Source: RH-AL1 sp965198495
Lineage (GTDB): Bacteria > Pseudomonadota > Alphaproteobacteria > Rhizobiales > Beijerinckiaceae
Length of the DNA: 64,000 bases
Assembly (NCBI GenBank): GCA_965198495.1
Contig: CBDAPL010000001.1
Span: 1,178,001 to 1,242,000 of the forward strand
Direction: 5' to 3'
Under the pieces are notes generated by a model, which was given only the letters and a program-made list of their open reading frames with translations, did no database searches and was not told the origin of the DNA. How positions within the stretch are numbered: the stretch's first letter is position 1; every line of letters starts with the position of its first letter. Below, in pieces: positions 1 to 8,474 of this stretch. The position numbers and the translations under genes are program-made.

Positions 1-1069
1 TGGCGACCGCATCGGTCGCAAGTCGATGTTGATGGCCACGCTGCTGATGATGGGCCTGGCGACCTTCGCCATCGGCCTGCTGCCCACCTACGCCAGCATC
101 GGGATCTGGGCGCCGGTGCTCCTCGTCACGCTGCGCATCGTCCAGGGCATCGGGCTCGGCGGCGAATGGGGCGGCGCGGCGCTCTTGGTCATCGAGCACG
201 CGCCACCGACGCGACGCGGTCTCTACGGCAGCCTCGTCCAGGTTGGCTTCCCGCTCGGCCTGATCCTGTCGACTTTCGCCGTCTCGAGCGTGGCGAAGCT
301 CCCCGAAGCGGACTTCCTGAGCTGGGGCTGGCGCCTGCCGTTCCTGCTGAGCGCGGTGCTCTTCCTGCTCGGCGCCTTCGTGCGGGCGAAGGTGGCGGAA
401 ACGCCGGTTTTCCTCGAGATGAAACGAACGATGACGCTCGCGAAGAACCCGCTCGCGGATGCCGTCATCAAAGGACGTGGCAGCTTCCTCACCGCGATCG
501 GCCTCAAGCTGACGGAAGTCTCCTGGGTCTACATCCTCACGGTGTTCATCGTCGTCTACGCCACCACGAGCCTGAAGCTTCCCAAGGGGCTGATCCTCGA
601 CGGCATCCTTTACGGCGCCCTGCTGGAACTGGTGACGATCCCCGCTTTCGGCTGGCTCTCCGATCGCGTCGGGCGCCGCCCGTTCTACATCGCCGGTGCC
701 CTGTTCACGATCGCCTTCGCGTTCCCGCTGTTCTCCATGCTCGACAGCAAGGCGCCGAGCCTGGTCGTGCTGGCGATCGTGGTCGGGATGAACCTCGGCC
801 ATGGCATGATGTTCGGGCCGGAGGCGACCTACTTCCCTGAGCTGTTCAAAGGCCCGGTCCGCTGCACCGGCGCCAGCTTCGGGTTCCAGGTCTCGGCCGC
901 GATCGGCGGCGGGCTGTCACCGTTGCTGGCGACTTGGCTGCTCGGGCGTACCGGCGGCACGCGCGGGGTCTCGATCATGCTGATCGGCTTGGCGGTCGTG
1001 ACCCTGGTCGCGGCGCTCCGCGCCCGCGAAACCCTCCATGATTCCCTCACCGATTCCCTCGCTGACTGA
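1..1069 (+). CDS. MFS transporter of the metabolite:H+ symporter type, 5' end cut off
   Basis: Inner-membrane transporter of the major facilitator superfamily, probably importing a small organic acid or similar metabolite with protons. The reading frame is already open at base 2 and starts with GDRIGRKS, the loop 2-3 motif A that normally lies about 70-90 residues into the protein, so the first two to three transmembrane helices lie outside the window. Roughly nine hydrophobic helices remain, and a second motif-A copy (SDRVGRRP) appears near window position 660, as expected for the duplicated six-helix halves. Substrate cannot be read from the sequence. The next gene overlaps its 3' end, suggesting co-transcription. 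The family call is firm; the MHS subgroup is a judgement from helix-loop pattern. Confidence 0.85.
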   Translation, partial: GDRIGRKSMLMATLLMMGLATFAIGLLPTYASIGIWAPVLLVTLRIVQGIGLGGEWGGAALLVIEHAPPTRRGLYGSLVQVGFPLGLILSTFAVSSVAKLPEADFLSWGWRLPFLLSAVLFLLGAFVRAKVAETPVFLEMKRTMTLAKNPLADAVIKGRGSFLTAIGLKLTEVSWVYILTVFIVVYATTSLKLPKGLILDGILYGALLELVTIPAFGWLSDRVGRRPFYIAGALFTIAFAFPLFSMLDSKAPSLVVLAIVVGMNLGHGMMFGPEATYFPELFKGPVRCTGASFGFQVSAAIGGGLSPLLATWLLGRTGGTRGVSIMLIGLAVVTLVAALRARETLHDSLTDSLAD

Positions 1070-1709
1070 TCCCGTGCGCTTCGGCATCTTCATCTATCCC
1101 GGCGTGGAGCCGATCGACCTCGCGACCTACGGCGTGCTGTCCATGGCGCGCCGCGTGGCACCGGAGATCGAGGTCGTCACGATCGCGCCGAAAGCCGGCG
1201 TCGTCGCGCTATCGAACGGCCTGAAGGTCGTCGCGGACCACGGCATCGACGATTGCCCGCCCTGCGCCGTGGTCATCGTCACCGGTGGTCCGGGCTGGGT
1301 CGAGCAGGTCTCGGCGGAACCGACCCTGCGCTACCTCCGCGAGGTCGCCGCGCGCGGCACGATCGCCTCGGTGTGCACCGGCGCGATGATCCTCGCCGCC
1401 AGCGGCGTCCTCGACGGTCTGCCGGCCACCACGAAGCGCAACGTCGTGGGGTCGGAGGAGCCGCCTCTCGACGCCCTGCGGCGCGATTACCCCGGCGTCC
1501 TGGCGCATGAGGCGAGCCTCGTCGACGCGGGCCGGGTCATCACCGGCGGCGGCGTGTCGCTCTGCATCGACGCCACCCTCCACATCCTCGAACGGGTGCT
1601 CGGACCCGACGTCGCGAGCGAGACGGCGCGCATCATCGAGTACGACCGGGCGCGGGCGGCGAACGGCACCCTGTTCCCCGCCGTCCTGAACGGGTCCGCC
1701 CAGGCATAG
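1038..1709 (+). CDS. DJ-1/PfpI family protein
   Basis: Cytosolic DJ-1/PfpI-fold protein of about 223 residues with only the glutamine-amidotransferase-like domain; no AraC-type helix-turn-helix follows, so it is not a GlxA regulator. The N-terminus (FGIFIYPGVEPIDLATYGVL) is typical, and the nucleophile elbow is seen as SVCTGA with its cysteine near residue 113. Relatives include isonitrile hydratases, glyoxalase III-like enzymes and chaperones; which activity applies is unknown. The ATG used overlaps the transporter gene by 32 bases; an in-frame GTG at 1074, just past the transporter stop, is an alternative start that keeps the whole domain. Same-strand overlap suggests an operon with the transporter. 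Confidence 0.8.
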   Translation: MIPSPIPSLTDPVRFGIFIYPGVEPIDLATYGVLSMARRVAPEIEVVTIAPKAGVVALSNGLKVVADHGIDDCPPCAVVIVTGGPGWVEQVSAEPTLRYLREVAARGTIASVCTGAMILAASGVLDGLPATTKRNVVGSEEPPLDALRRDYPGVLAHEASLVDAGRVITGGGVSLCIDATLHILERVLGPDVASETARIIEYDRARAANGTLFPAVLNGSAQA

Positions 1710-1725
1710 CCCAGGGGGCGAAAGG

Positions 1726-1875
1726 TCAGGCATCGGTGCGCATGTCGGCGACGAGCTTCGCCACCGCCTCGCGTGACGCCCCCTTGATGCGGGCGTAGGG
1801 ACGGTTGCCGGCGAGGAACGCCACGACGAGGAGGATCTCGTCATGTCGCGGGACGACGGGGATCGCAATCGCCAT
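1726..1875 (-). CDS. Short orphan reading frame, possibly the C-terminal scrap of a larger gene
   Basis: A 49-residue frame directly downstream of the ferredoxin-reductase gene on the same strand. It begins MAIAIPVVPRHDEILLVVAF and ends with an amphipathic helix-like stretch (EAVAKLVADMR). The pattern of a small beta-rich segment followed by a terminal helix recalls the end of an IclR-type ligand domain, but the match is weak. No ribosome binding site is evident. It could equally be a chance frame. Confidence 0.25.
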   Translation of the reverse strand: MAIAIPVVPRHDEILLVVAFLAGNRPYARIKGASREAVAKLVADMRTDA

Positions 1876-1889
1876 GCTGACGCCCGGCT

Positions 1890-2840
1890 TCAAAGATCGA
1901 GCGTCACGCCGACGCGTGCTCGCGACACGCAGGGGGCCAAGCGGTCCTGGCGCTCCGCGAGCGGGATCACCGTGTCGCGGTGAATGACCGTGCCGTCGCG
2001 GTAGCCGCAGACGCACGATCCGCAAACGCCCAGTTCGCACGATGAGGGAACGAAGCGCCCGCTCGAACGAAGCACGTCGAGGATCGAGCGGTCGGCCGGA
2101 ACGTGCAGGATCTCGCCGGTGGAAGCGATGCGCACGTCGAAGGGCTCGGGCTTGTAGTTCTCGTCCAGCATCGCCTCGAACACCTCGACGTGGATCCGCT
2201 CGGCCGGCCAACCGGAGGCGAGGGTGCCATCCCTCACCGCGTCGAGAAGGGTTCGCGGGCCGCAGGCGTAGACGTGGACGCCCTCCTCGGGTCCGCCAAG
2301 GACCGCAGGGTCGAAGCGCCGACCCTCCGAGGAGAACCACCGAGTGAGGCGACCACCGCACACGCCGTCGAGTTCGTCGAGCAGCGGAGCCTCCGCCGCC
2401 GAGCGCGCGCAGGCGTGAAGGACGAAGTCGGCGCCCGATGCGGCGAGGACCCGCGCCATCGACGCGAGCGGCGTGATCCCGATGCCGCCGCCGATCAGGA
2501 CGTGCCGGCGCGCGCGCTCGACGAGCGGGAAGTTGTTGCGTGGCGCGGACACGTGGGCGACCGCGCCGCGCTCCGCCAGGTTGGCGTGGGCCCAGCGCGA
2601 GGCGCCTCGACCGGCGTCCTCGCGCTTGATGGCGATCTCGTACCGCGACGGATCGGCGGGGTCGCCGCACAGCGAGTACTGCCGGACGCGGCCGTCCGGC
2701 AACCGGAGGTCGACGTGCGCGCCGGCGGTCCAGGCCGGCAGGGATGGGCGAAGTGGATGGACCAGGGTCAGGTGCAGCACGTTGGGCGTCGTCCACGCCG
2801 CCCGCTCGACGCGCAGTTTCATGACGAGGCGCGCGCTCAT
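1890..2840 (-). CDS. PDR/VanB-family flavin reductase with C-terminal 2Fe-2S ferredoxin domain
   Basis: Electron-transfer flavoprotein of the phthalate dioxygenase reductase (VanB) class, 316 residues. Order of domains: FMN/FAD-binding beta barrel (RQYSLCG near residue 55, a flavin-contacting RxYS-type motif), NAD-binding domain (IGGGIGITPLASMARVLAAS near 135 and YACGP near 210), then a plant-type [2Fe-2S] domain with cysteines in CELGVCGSCVCG and a last cysteine about 30 residues later (APCVSRA). It would pass electrons from NAD(P)H to a partner oxygenase or reductase. No Rieske oxygenase lies nearby; instead its ATG overlaps the stop of the upstream MOSC gene in an ATGA junction, so the MOSC protein is the likely electron acceptor. 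An internal ATG at 2822 is a possible alternative start. Confidence 0.9.
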   Translation of the reverse strand: MSARLVMKLRVERAAWTTPNVLHLTLVHPLRPSLPAWTAGAHVDLRLPDGRVRQYSLCGDPADPSRYEIAIKREDAGRGASRWAHANLAERGAVAHVSAPRNNFPLVERARRHVLIGGGIGITPLASMARVLAASGADFVLHACARSAAEAPLLDELDGVCGGRLTRWFSSEGRRFDPAVLGGPEEGVHVYACGPRTLLDAVRDGTLASGWPAERIHVEVFEAMLDENYKPEPFDVRIASTGEILHVPADRSILDVLRSSGRFVPSSCELGVCGSCVCGYRDGTVIHRDTVIPLAERQDRLAPCVSRARVGVTLDL

Positions 2841-3469
2841 TCCTCGAACTCCAGCAACTCTATGGTGTCGCCGGGCCGGATCACGCCGCCCCGCTCGACG
2901 CCGCAGTTCAGGCCGGACCTGTTGTAGAGCGGCAGGAAGACGGGAAGGCCGAGCAACTCCTCGAGGTACTTGCAGGGGAAGTTGAGCCGCCCGCCGCGCA
3001 GCACCACGTCGCCGACGCGGAAGCGTCGACCCACGAGATGGTTCAAGGGTACGCCGCGCACGGTCAGGTTGCGGCGGTGGTCGCCGGGGGCAAGGCTGAA
3101 CTGGGACCCTTGCAGCGGCGGATCGTTGCGCGCCAGGGCGTCCAGCGCCTCCTGCTCGATCAGGGTGACCTCGCGCACGTCGGGCTTGGGCGAGTAAGTC
3201 CCCGTTCCATTGAAGTAGCGGTCGCCGAGGATGCCGCGACCGGCGACGCAGTGCGCCTCTCGCAATTCTTCCATCTCGTAGCTCGCGGCGGGGGCGACGT
3301 GGATGTTCAGCAGCGTGCCGCGCCAGCCGGCGGCGCCACCTACGACCTGCCGAGCGATCGATCCGGCGGCGTGATCGAAGGCTTCAACCATCCGGGGATG
3401 ATCGCTCGTGGGGGTGGCGTGAAACGCCTCTGGGATCGGCTCCGTCCGCTGTTCGTGACGATCGTCCAT
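2837..3469 (-). CDS. MOSC-domain protein (YiiM-like molybdenum-cofactor protein)
   Basis: MOSC (molybdenum cofactor sulfurase C-terminal) domain protein, 210 residues. Visible family signatures: GRGILGDRYF around residue 78, DHRRNLTVRGVPLNHLVG around 130, and a cysteine in LNFPCKYLE near 162, at the place where YiiM/YcbX-type proteins hold the cysteine that ligates molybdenum. Such proteins reduce N-hydroxylated compounds (hydroxylaminopurines and similar) and need an external flavin/Fe-S electron donor. The downstream, translationally coupled 2Fe-2S flavin reductase supplies exactly that, so the pair is read as a two-component N-reductase. The first 45 or so residues are not part of the domain, so a later start is possible. 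Confidence 0.85.
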   Translation of the reverse strand: MDDRHEQRTEPIPEAFHATPTSDHPRMVEAFDHAAGSIARQVVGGAAGWRGTLLNIHVAPAASYEMEELREAHCVAGRGILGDRYFNGTGTYSPKPDVREVTLIEQEALDALARNDPPLQGSQFSLAPGDHRRNLTVRGVPLNHLVGRRFRVGDVVLRGGRLNFPCKYLEELLGLPVFLPLYNRSGLNCGVERGGVIRPGDTIELLEFEE

Positions 3470-3567
3470 GGTAACCCTCTAGGCATCTCTTAGATGGACG
3501 CGATTCCACTAAAATGGAAAGAAATAGTCGTAGGGCACTTCGAACATCCCTACCAGCGGGGAAGGGA

Positions 3568-3720
3568 GACGTCTGCTTCCGAGTACGCCTTCGAAAACTG
3601 CGAACAGCCGTGATTGGCGCGGAGCTGCCGCCAGGATCGACCGTGCTGAGAGCCAGCTACGGTCGAGGTCATGCCGGGTCAAAAGCGACATGCAGCTCAA
3701 TCCACTCGACTACCGCCACG
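3568..3720. repeat. Dispersed repeat, copy 1 (about 150 bp)
   Basis: This stretch matches 14959-15115 over its whole length with scattered mismatches and small indels. Best-conserved blocks are GCGGAGCTGCCGC, a GCTGAGAG-CCAGCTAC block and TCATGCCGGGTCAAAAGCG. It carries no convincing gene; reading frames over it look like chance. It resembles the intergenic repeats of rhizobial genomes that give rise to spurious small ORFs, though that family link is from memory. Confidence 0.7.
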
Positions 3721-3825
3721 AATCGAGCATGCTTGCAGACGCGAGGGGAACGTCGTGACGGCCGTCGCTCGCCGTGACCTCATGGCCCTCGCCAAGCGGC
3801 ATGCGCGCCTGAAGCTCGGTGCGCC

Positions 3826-4368
3826 GTGCGTTTCTTCACGCCGACCATACGACAGCTCTTCAGCGTCATTCCGAGCGATGTCGGACGCCCGCTCGCCGAT
3901 TTTGCCTCCCTCGTGCTCGATCATGCGGTGCTGGACGACGCCCGCAGCGTCTTGAGCACGGAGACCTTCATCGAGCGGGAGATCGCCTCCTCGCAGGGTA
4001 TCTGGTTCACTCGGCGCATCCTGCCCTACCGCGCGCAAGGCGCGAAGGTGGAGGGCGTTGTCATCACCTTCACGGACATCACGGAAAGGAAGCGCGTGAA
4101 GGGCGCGCTCACGACCGCCAGGCAGGAGGCGGAGCGGGCGAATGCGGCGAAGTCGCGCTTCCTCGCCGCCGCGAGCCATGATCTGCGCCAGCCGCTGCAA
4201 TCGCTCACGCTTCTGCTTGGCCTGCTGCACAAGGTCGGTAATTTCGATCAGGCGAAGAGTATCGCCGGCCGGGCCGAAGAGTCTTTGGCCGTAATGTCGG
4301 GCATGCTGAACACCCTTCTGGATATCAACCGGATCGTCATGAGACGATCCGGGCCGGACTTACGGTGA
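3826..4368 (+). pseudogene. Remnant of a PAS-histidine kinase (CheB/CheR-PAS hybrid kinase type)
   Basis: Truncated signalling protein. Residues 1-85 form the end of a PAS/PAC domain (FTPTIRQLFSVIPSDVGRPL and VITFTDITERK), followed by a coiled linker (AERANAAKSRF) and the HisKA dimerisation domain with the phosphoacceptor histidine in AASHDLRQPLQSL; the helix ends at LLDINRI. The catalytic ATPase domain is missing and the frame stops after a few unrelated residues; the upstream CheB/CheR part expected for this architecture is missing too. The preserved H-box means it might still dimerise, but it cannot phosphorylate. It lies between a dispersed repeat and the phosphite operon. Confidence 0.75.
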
Positions 4369-4453
4369 CGGCTGAGCTGGAGTGCGAGAGGGTCTTCGCC
4401 GGAAACTGCGCGACGCTCATCATGCTGGAAAGCGCGGGCACCATCAGGCTAGA

Positions 4454-5470
4454 CTAGCGCAGAGCCGTTGCGGCCGGCTCGGGCTCGTTCACAGCGTTTC
4501 GCGGACGTCGGCCTTCCAGCACATCGACGATGTTATCGGCCGCCTGCCGCTCGATCGCGAGTCGGACGGATGCGACGGCTGATCCGAGATGCGGGGTGAA
4601 CAGGGTGTGATCTCGCATGGCCAGCAGCCGGGGACTGATCGTCTCCGGACGATTCGGGCGCGCCCAATCCTCGAATGCGAAGGTATCTGCGGCGTAGCCT
4701 GCGAGCCGTCCGCTTATCAGCGCGTCGGCCACCGCCTCCTCGTCCACGAGACCTCCGCGCGCGGGGTTGACCAAGATCGCGCCGGGCTTGAGGCGGGCGA
4801 GCGAGTCCGCATCGACGAGATGCAGTGAGTCTGCGTTCAGCGGAAGCGCGCAGACGACGAAATCGGCCGTGGCGAAAAGCCGGTCGAGATCGGTGAAGCC
4901 GATTCTGAGCCTGGCTTCCTCGCTTACGGGCAAGCGTCTTCGGTCCCAATAACTCAGCTGGCAGCCGAACGCCGCAAGCCGCTCGGCGACCGCTCGGCCG
5001 ATTGCGCCCATGCCCAGGGTACCGACTTGGGCGCCGTTGAGACCGGACCCGTAGAGGGAGGGTCTCCAGCCCGCAAACGCGCCTGAGCGTATGACGCGGT
5101 CGCCTGCCGCGACATGACGGGCGAGGCCGATCATGAGCCCGATCGTCAGTTCAGCTGTCGGAACCGTCAAGAGGTCGTCGACGATCGACACCCACACGCC
5201 GCCGCGAGCTGAGGCCGTGACATCGAAGTTGTCATGTCCTTTGAGCGCGCAAGCCACGATGCGGAGCTTCGGCGCGGCGTCGAGCAAAGCGGCATCAACG
5301 CAGTCGGGCATGAAAGCCATCATGGCTTGTGCGTCCGAGAGTTCGCCCGCCAATCGCCGAGTCGACCAGGGTTCGGAGCTTTGGTTCGCAACCACCAATC
5401 CATAGGCGGACAGGCGCTCGACGATTTCCGGATGGACGCGATTGGTGATGACGATCTTGGCTCGTTGCAT
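4454..5470 (-). CDS. ptxD: Phosphite (phosphonate) dehydrogenase PtxD
   Basis: NAD-dependent oxidation of phosphite to phosphate, in the cytosol. The 338-residue protein belongs to the D-2-hydroxyacid dehydrogenase superfamily and matches PtxD over its length: AQAMMAFMPD near residue 50, CALKGHDNFDV near 90, LLTVPTAELTIGL near 115, the NAD-binding GMGAIG near 155, ALPLNADS near 210, then the catalytic set Arg in NPARGGLVDE, Glu in AFEDWARP and His in TPHLGSAV. The LKG.DNFDV and FEDWARP signatures separate PtxD from ordinary glycerate dehydrogenases. Last gene of the ptxABCD operon, 14 bases after ptxC. The LysR-type ptxE that follows ptxD in the classical Pseudomonas locus is absent. Confidence 0.93.
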   Translation of the reverse strand: MQRAKIVITNRVHPEIVERLSAYGLVVANQSSEPWSTRRLAGELSDAQAMMAFMPDCVDAALLDAAPKLRIVACALKGHDNFDVTASARGGVWVSIVDDLLTVPTAELTIGLMIGLARHVAAGDRVIRSGAFAGWRPSLYGSGLNGAQVGTLGMGAIGRAVAERLAAFGCQLSYWDRRRLPVSEEARLRIGFTDLDRLFATADFVVCALPLNADSLHLVDADSLARLKPGAILVNPARGGLVDEEAVADALISGRLAGYAADTFAFEDWARPNRPETISPRLLAMRDHTLFTPHLGSAVASVRLAIERQAADNIVDVLEGRRPRNAVNEPEPAATALR

Positions 5471-5484
5471 ACTGGTTCGTCAGG

Positions 5485-6339
5485 TTAAACGAGGCGGCGA
5501 CGCGCGAAAGCACCGACCACGTCGACAATGGTGACGGCCAAGAGGACGACGATGATGATCGCCGAAACCTCGCGATAATGCATGATGCGAAGCGCCGCTA
5601 TGAGTTCGAAGCCGATCCCGCCCGCGCCAACTGCCCCCAGAACGGTTGATGCTCGGAAATTATACTCCCAGCGGTAGATCGAAACGTCGGCCACCTGCGG
5701 CAGGATCTGCGGCAAGATGGCGTGTATCACAACCTGCATGTGCGACGCGCCCGCAGCCTCCGCCGCTTCGATCGGCGCGGGATCGACATGTTCAATCGCT
5801 TCGGCGAAGAACTTGCCCACCATGCCAATGGAGTGGATGCCGAGCGCGAGCACGCCCGGCAGCGCGCCGAACCCCACGGCCGCCACGAAGATAATCCCCA
5901 TGATCAGTTCGGGCACCGAGCGCAGCCCGTTTAACCCCGTGCGGGCGATCAAATAGAGCAGACGGTGGGGGCTTGTGTTGCGAGCCGCTAAGAAACCGAG
6001 CGGCAACGAGAGCAGAACCGCGATCGACGTGCCCGCGATGCTCATCGCGATCGTGTCAATCAGCGGGCCCCACCACGCCATGATTCTGGAGAAATCAGGC
6101 GGCACCATCTCCGTCGCGAGCTGCCAAAGAGCGGGCGCGCCTTCGGCAAGTCGCCTCCCGTCTAGCAACCCCGCGTGCCAGGCACTCGCGAGGATGACGA
6201 GCGCACTGAGAACGGCCCAGATCAGGGCGGGGCGTCCTTGGCGACGCTCAAGGTCGAGGACCTCATCGAGCGTCGCCGCTGAACGGCCCGCGGTCTCGCC
6301 CCAGCGAAGCGCGTCCGACCCTGTGACTAAGCGGCTCAT
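5485..6339 (-). CDS. ptxC: Phosphite ABC transporter permease PtxC
   Basis: Inner-membrane permease of the PhnE/PtxC family, 284 residues, with about six hydrophobic segments. The binding-protein-dependent transport (EAA) loop is visible as EAAEAAGASHMQVVIHAILP near residue 190. An N-terminal cytoplasmic stretch of about 40 residues precedes the first helix. With PtxA and PtxB it imports phosphite. Its ATG shares a base with the ptxB stop codon (TGATG), so translation is coupled. The neighbouring ptxD identifies the substrate as phosphite rather than phosphonate. Confidence 0.92.
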   Translation of the reverse strand: MSRLVTGSDALRWGETAGRSAATLDEVLDLERRQGRPALIWAVLSALVILASAWHAGLLDGRRLAEGAPALWQLATEMVPPDFSRIMAWWGPLIDTIAMSIAGTSIAVLLSLPLGFLAARNTSPHRLLYLIARTGLNGLRSVPELIMGIIFVAAVGFGALPGVLALGIHSIGMVGKFFAEAIEHVDPAPIEAAEAAGASHMQVVIHAILPQILPQVADVSIYRWEYNFRASTVLGAVGAGGIGFELIAALRIMHYREVSAIIIVVLLAVTIVDVVGAFARRRLV

Positions 6340-7205
6340 CAGTTCGTTGACGTGAGACCAAACGTGGCCGCCAGCTCCCGCACGACCTGATAATCCTTGT
6401 CCGCGATCGGTGCGAAGCCGTCCGCCTTGAAAGGCTTCAGCACCGCGGGGTCCTTCAGTTCGTAGAACGCTGCCTTGATTTTCTCTTTCAAAGCTGGATC
6501 GAGAGAGGATTGCATCGTCCAGGGATATTCCGGAAACGGCTTCGAAATCTCGAGAACGTTGACCTTGTCTTTATCGATGAGGCTGCGCTGAACGAGGCTG
6601 TTGAAGATCGGCTGGCTGAGGCCGCCAGCCTGCGCGGTCCCGTTCTGTACTGCGAGAGCAACAGCGTCGTGCGAGCCGACGAAATGCTCCTTGTAATCCT
6701 CTCCCGCTTTCAGCCCAGCATTGAGCAGCATGGATTTTGGGATGAGATGACTTGAGGTTGAGGCGGTGTCGCCGAACGCGACGTCCTTGCCGCGCACATC
6801 GGCAGGTTTGGCAACGCCCGCCGCCTTGTTGCCGATCAAGACCGCATGATAGGTGGTCTGTCCATTCTTCTCGAGCGCGGCGAAGGCTTCGATGTCCGAC
6901 TTTGATTTCGCAAGCACATACGAAAGCGGTCCGAAATAGCCGAGCTCTAGCCGGCCGAACCGCATGGCTTCGATCATCGAGGAATAATCGGTCGTTACGA
7001 CAAGTTCGATTTTCTTGCCGAGCCGCTTTTCAAGATAATCCTTCAGCGGCTTGTTGTTTTGGATGATCGTCGCGGCGTTCTCGTCGGGCAGGAGCGCGAC
7101 CCGTAAGGTTTCCGGGTTCCCGCCGGCGGCCTGGGCGGGACCGGCGAGCGAAAGCGCGAAAAGAGCAAGCGCGGCAGACCTGGCCAAATTCAAAAGCTGT
7201 TTCAT
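6339..7205 (-). CDS. ptxB: Periplasmic phosphite-binding protein PtxB
   Basis: Substrate-binding protein of the PhnD/PtxB family, 288 residues, with an N-terminal signal peptide ending near AGPAQAAG. It captures phosphite in the periplasm and delivers it to PtxC. Family landmarks are LRVALLPDENAATIIQNNKP at the start of the mature chain, the YGPL-type hinge (LELGYFGPLSY near residue 95) and the anion-binding loop DTASTSSHLIPKSM near 155. Its ATG overlaps the stop of ptxA by four bases (ATGA). Specificity for phosphite over phosphonates is inferred from ptxD in the same operon. Confidence 0.92.
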   Translation of the reverse strand: MKQLLNLARSAALALFALSLAGPAQAAGGNPETLRVALLPDENAATIIQNNKPLKDYLEKRLGKKIELVVTTDYSSMIEAMRFGRLELGYFGPLSYVLAKSKSDIEAFAALEKNGQTTYHAVLIGNKAAGVAKPADVRGKDVAFGDTASTSSHLIPKSMLLNAGLKAGEDYKEHFVGSHDAVALAVQNGTAQAGGLSQPIFNSLVQRSLIDKDKVNVLEISKPFPEYPWTMQSSLDPALKEKIKAAFYELKDPAVLKPFKADGFAPIADKDYQVVRELAATFGLTSTN

Positions 7206-8059
7206 AGCGACGCCTCCAATAGTGCGGGATGAGCGATTTGTAGGTCGGCCGTTCGGTCTGAAGACGAGGGGACGGTGCGCCGGCCTCCCCGGTAGATCTG
7301 GTCCACCACCGCATCAGTGAGGGCCGAGGCCGGGACGTCGGCAACAACCCCGCCATCGGCGAGCCCGATGACACGATCCGCGAATTGTCGTGCGAGCTCG
7401 ACTTGATGCAAGCTCACCACAGCGGTGATGCCGGCGCTCGAGCAGATTTGCTTAAGGTCGGTCAGAACTGCGGCTGCCGTCGCCGGGTCGAGGCTCGCGA
7501 CGGGCTCGTCCGCGAGGATGAGACAGGGCTCTTGGCAGAGAGCTCGCGCGATCCCGACGCGCTGACGCTGCCCGCCCGAAAGGACGTCGACGCGGAAGAG
7601 CGCCTTGTCGAACAGCCCAACACGATCGAGGCTCGACAAGGCAAGCCGGCGCTCGCGCTGCGACAAGCCGAACATCGTGCGCCACCAAGAATGATAGCCG
7701 AGCCGTCCCATCAGCACGTTGGCGAGCGCCGTACTGCGCCCGATCAGTTGGTGGCTCTGGAAGATCATCCCTGTGCGTCGCCGGTGTCGCCGCAAAATGC
7801 CTGCTTCAGACAATCTGCCGAGCCCAGCGACAACGACGCATCCTTCTGTTGCGGCGACGAGGCCGTTCAAACTGCGCAGCAGGGTGGACTTTCCTGCCCC
7901 CGACGGCCCAAGCAACACGACGAACGAGCCTGTTGAGAACGTAAGCGTGGTAGGCCGGAGCGCCCGCACGCCGTTCGGGTAGGTGACGGCGAGCCGCTCC
8001 ACACTAATCACGGCCGGCGAGTTGGTTGCTCTGTGACCATCGTCGTCGCAATCTGGCAT
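7202..8059 (-). CDS. ptxA: Phosphite ABC transporter ATP-binding protein PtxA
   Basis: ATPase subunit of the phosphite importer, 285 residues, PhnC/PtxA family. Walker A is GPSGAGKST (near residue 53), the Q-loop IFQSHQLIGR, the signature LSGGQRQRVGIARAL and Walker B LILADEP, followed by the H-loop SLHQ. First gene of ptxABCD. The chosen ATG at 8059 lies only 22 bases from a Pho box; the first 15-20 residues (rich in Asp, not conserved) and lack of a clear Shine-Dalgarno leave open a start at an in-frame GTG near 8011, closer to the conserved domain. Expression is expected under phosphate starvation. Confidence 0.92.
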   Translation of the reverse strand: MPDCDDDGHRATNSPAVISVERLAVTYPNGVRALRPTTLTFSTGSFVVLLGPSGAGKSTLLRSLNGLVAATEGCVVVAGLGRLSEAGILRRHRRRTGMIFQSHQLIGRSTALANVLMGRLGYHSWWRTMFGLSQRERRLALSSLDRVGLFDKALFRVDVLSGGQRQRVGIARALCQEPCLILADEPVASLDPATAAAVLTDLKQICSSAGITAVVSLHQVELARQFADRVIGLADGGVVADVPASALTDAVVDQIYRGGRRTVPSSSDRTADLQIAHPALLEASL

Positions 8060-8081
8060 GCGTTCCCGATAAAGAACCCGG

Positions 8082-8099
8082 GTGACAGATGCGTGACGG
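8082..8099 (-). promoter_or_regulatory. Pho box (PhoB site) upstream of ptxA
   Basis: Read on the minus strand the site is CCGTCAC-GCAT-CTGTCAC: two 7-base direct repeats separated by four bases, which is the layout of the PhoB consensus (CTGTCAT repeated with a 4-base AT-rich spacer). It ends 22 bases before the annotated ptxA start. It supports induction of the phosphite operon by PhoR-PhoB when phosphate is scarce. Confidence 0.75.
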
Positions 8100-8474
8100 T
8101 ACCGCGTAGACCTACCGGGAGCTTACGGGGCTTGGGCAGTGGGCGAGTACCACACCGTTCCGATCTTCAAAGCGGCCGAACGACTTGAGTACGGCCGGTA
8201 CAGCGGCTTGCCCATGCCGATGAGGCTGAGCATGTTTCGTCGGCGATCCTGAGGACGGCCATCGAGCTACGTATCCGCCGTGCCTTCGAAATTTAGTCGT
8301 ACCTGACACGAAGACTTTAGAGCTTGCGCCCATCAGCTTCAGCGACATCATGGAAAAGGCTCTCGCGCAGGCGAAGCACATTCATTGGCCGGTCGTGTCG
8401 ACTGCCCGCCGTCAGGTCCCGCTCGGGTGTTTTCTTCACGGCGCCGGCCTCCGCCGTTCACGAGCCTCCATCGA
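8100..8474. other. Intergenic stretch between ptxA and the Tad genes
   Basis: No reading frame here has a recognisable product. It must hold the remaining upstream control of the ptx operon. The minus-strand Tad operon ends at its right edge. No strong hairpin terminator was found. Confidence 0.5.

Noticed and set aside
1209..1868. 219-residue minus-strand frame opposite the DJ-1 gene
   Set aside because: Composition is biased and there is no family resemblance, whereas the plus-strand protein has a clear nucleophile elbow.
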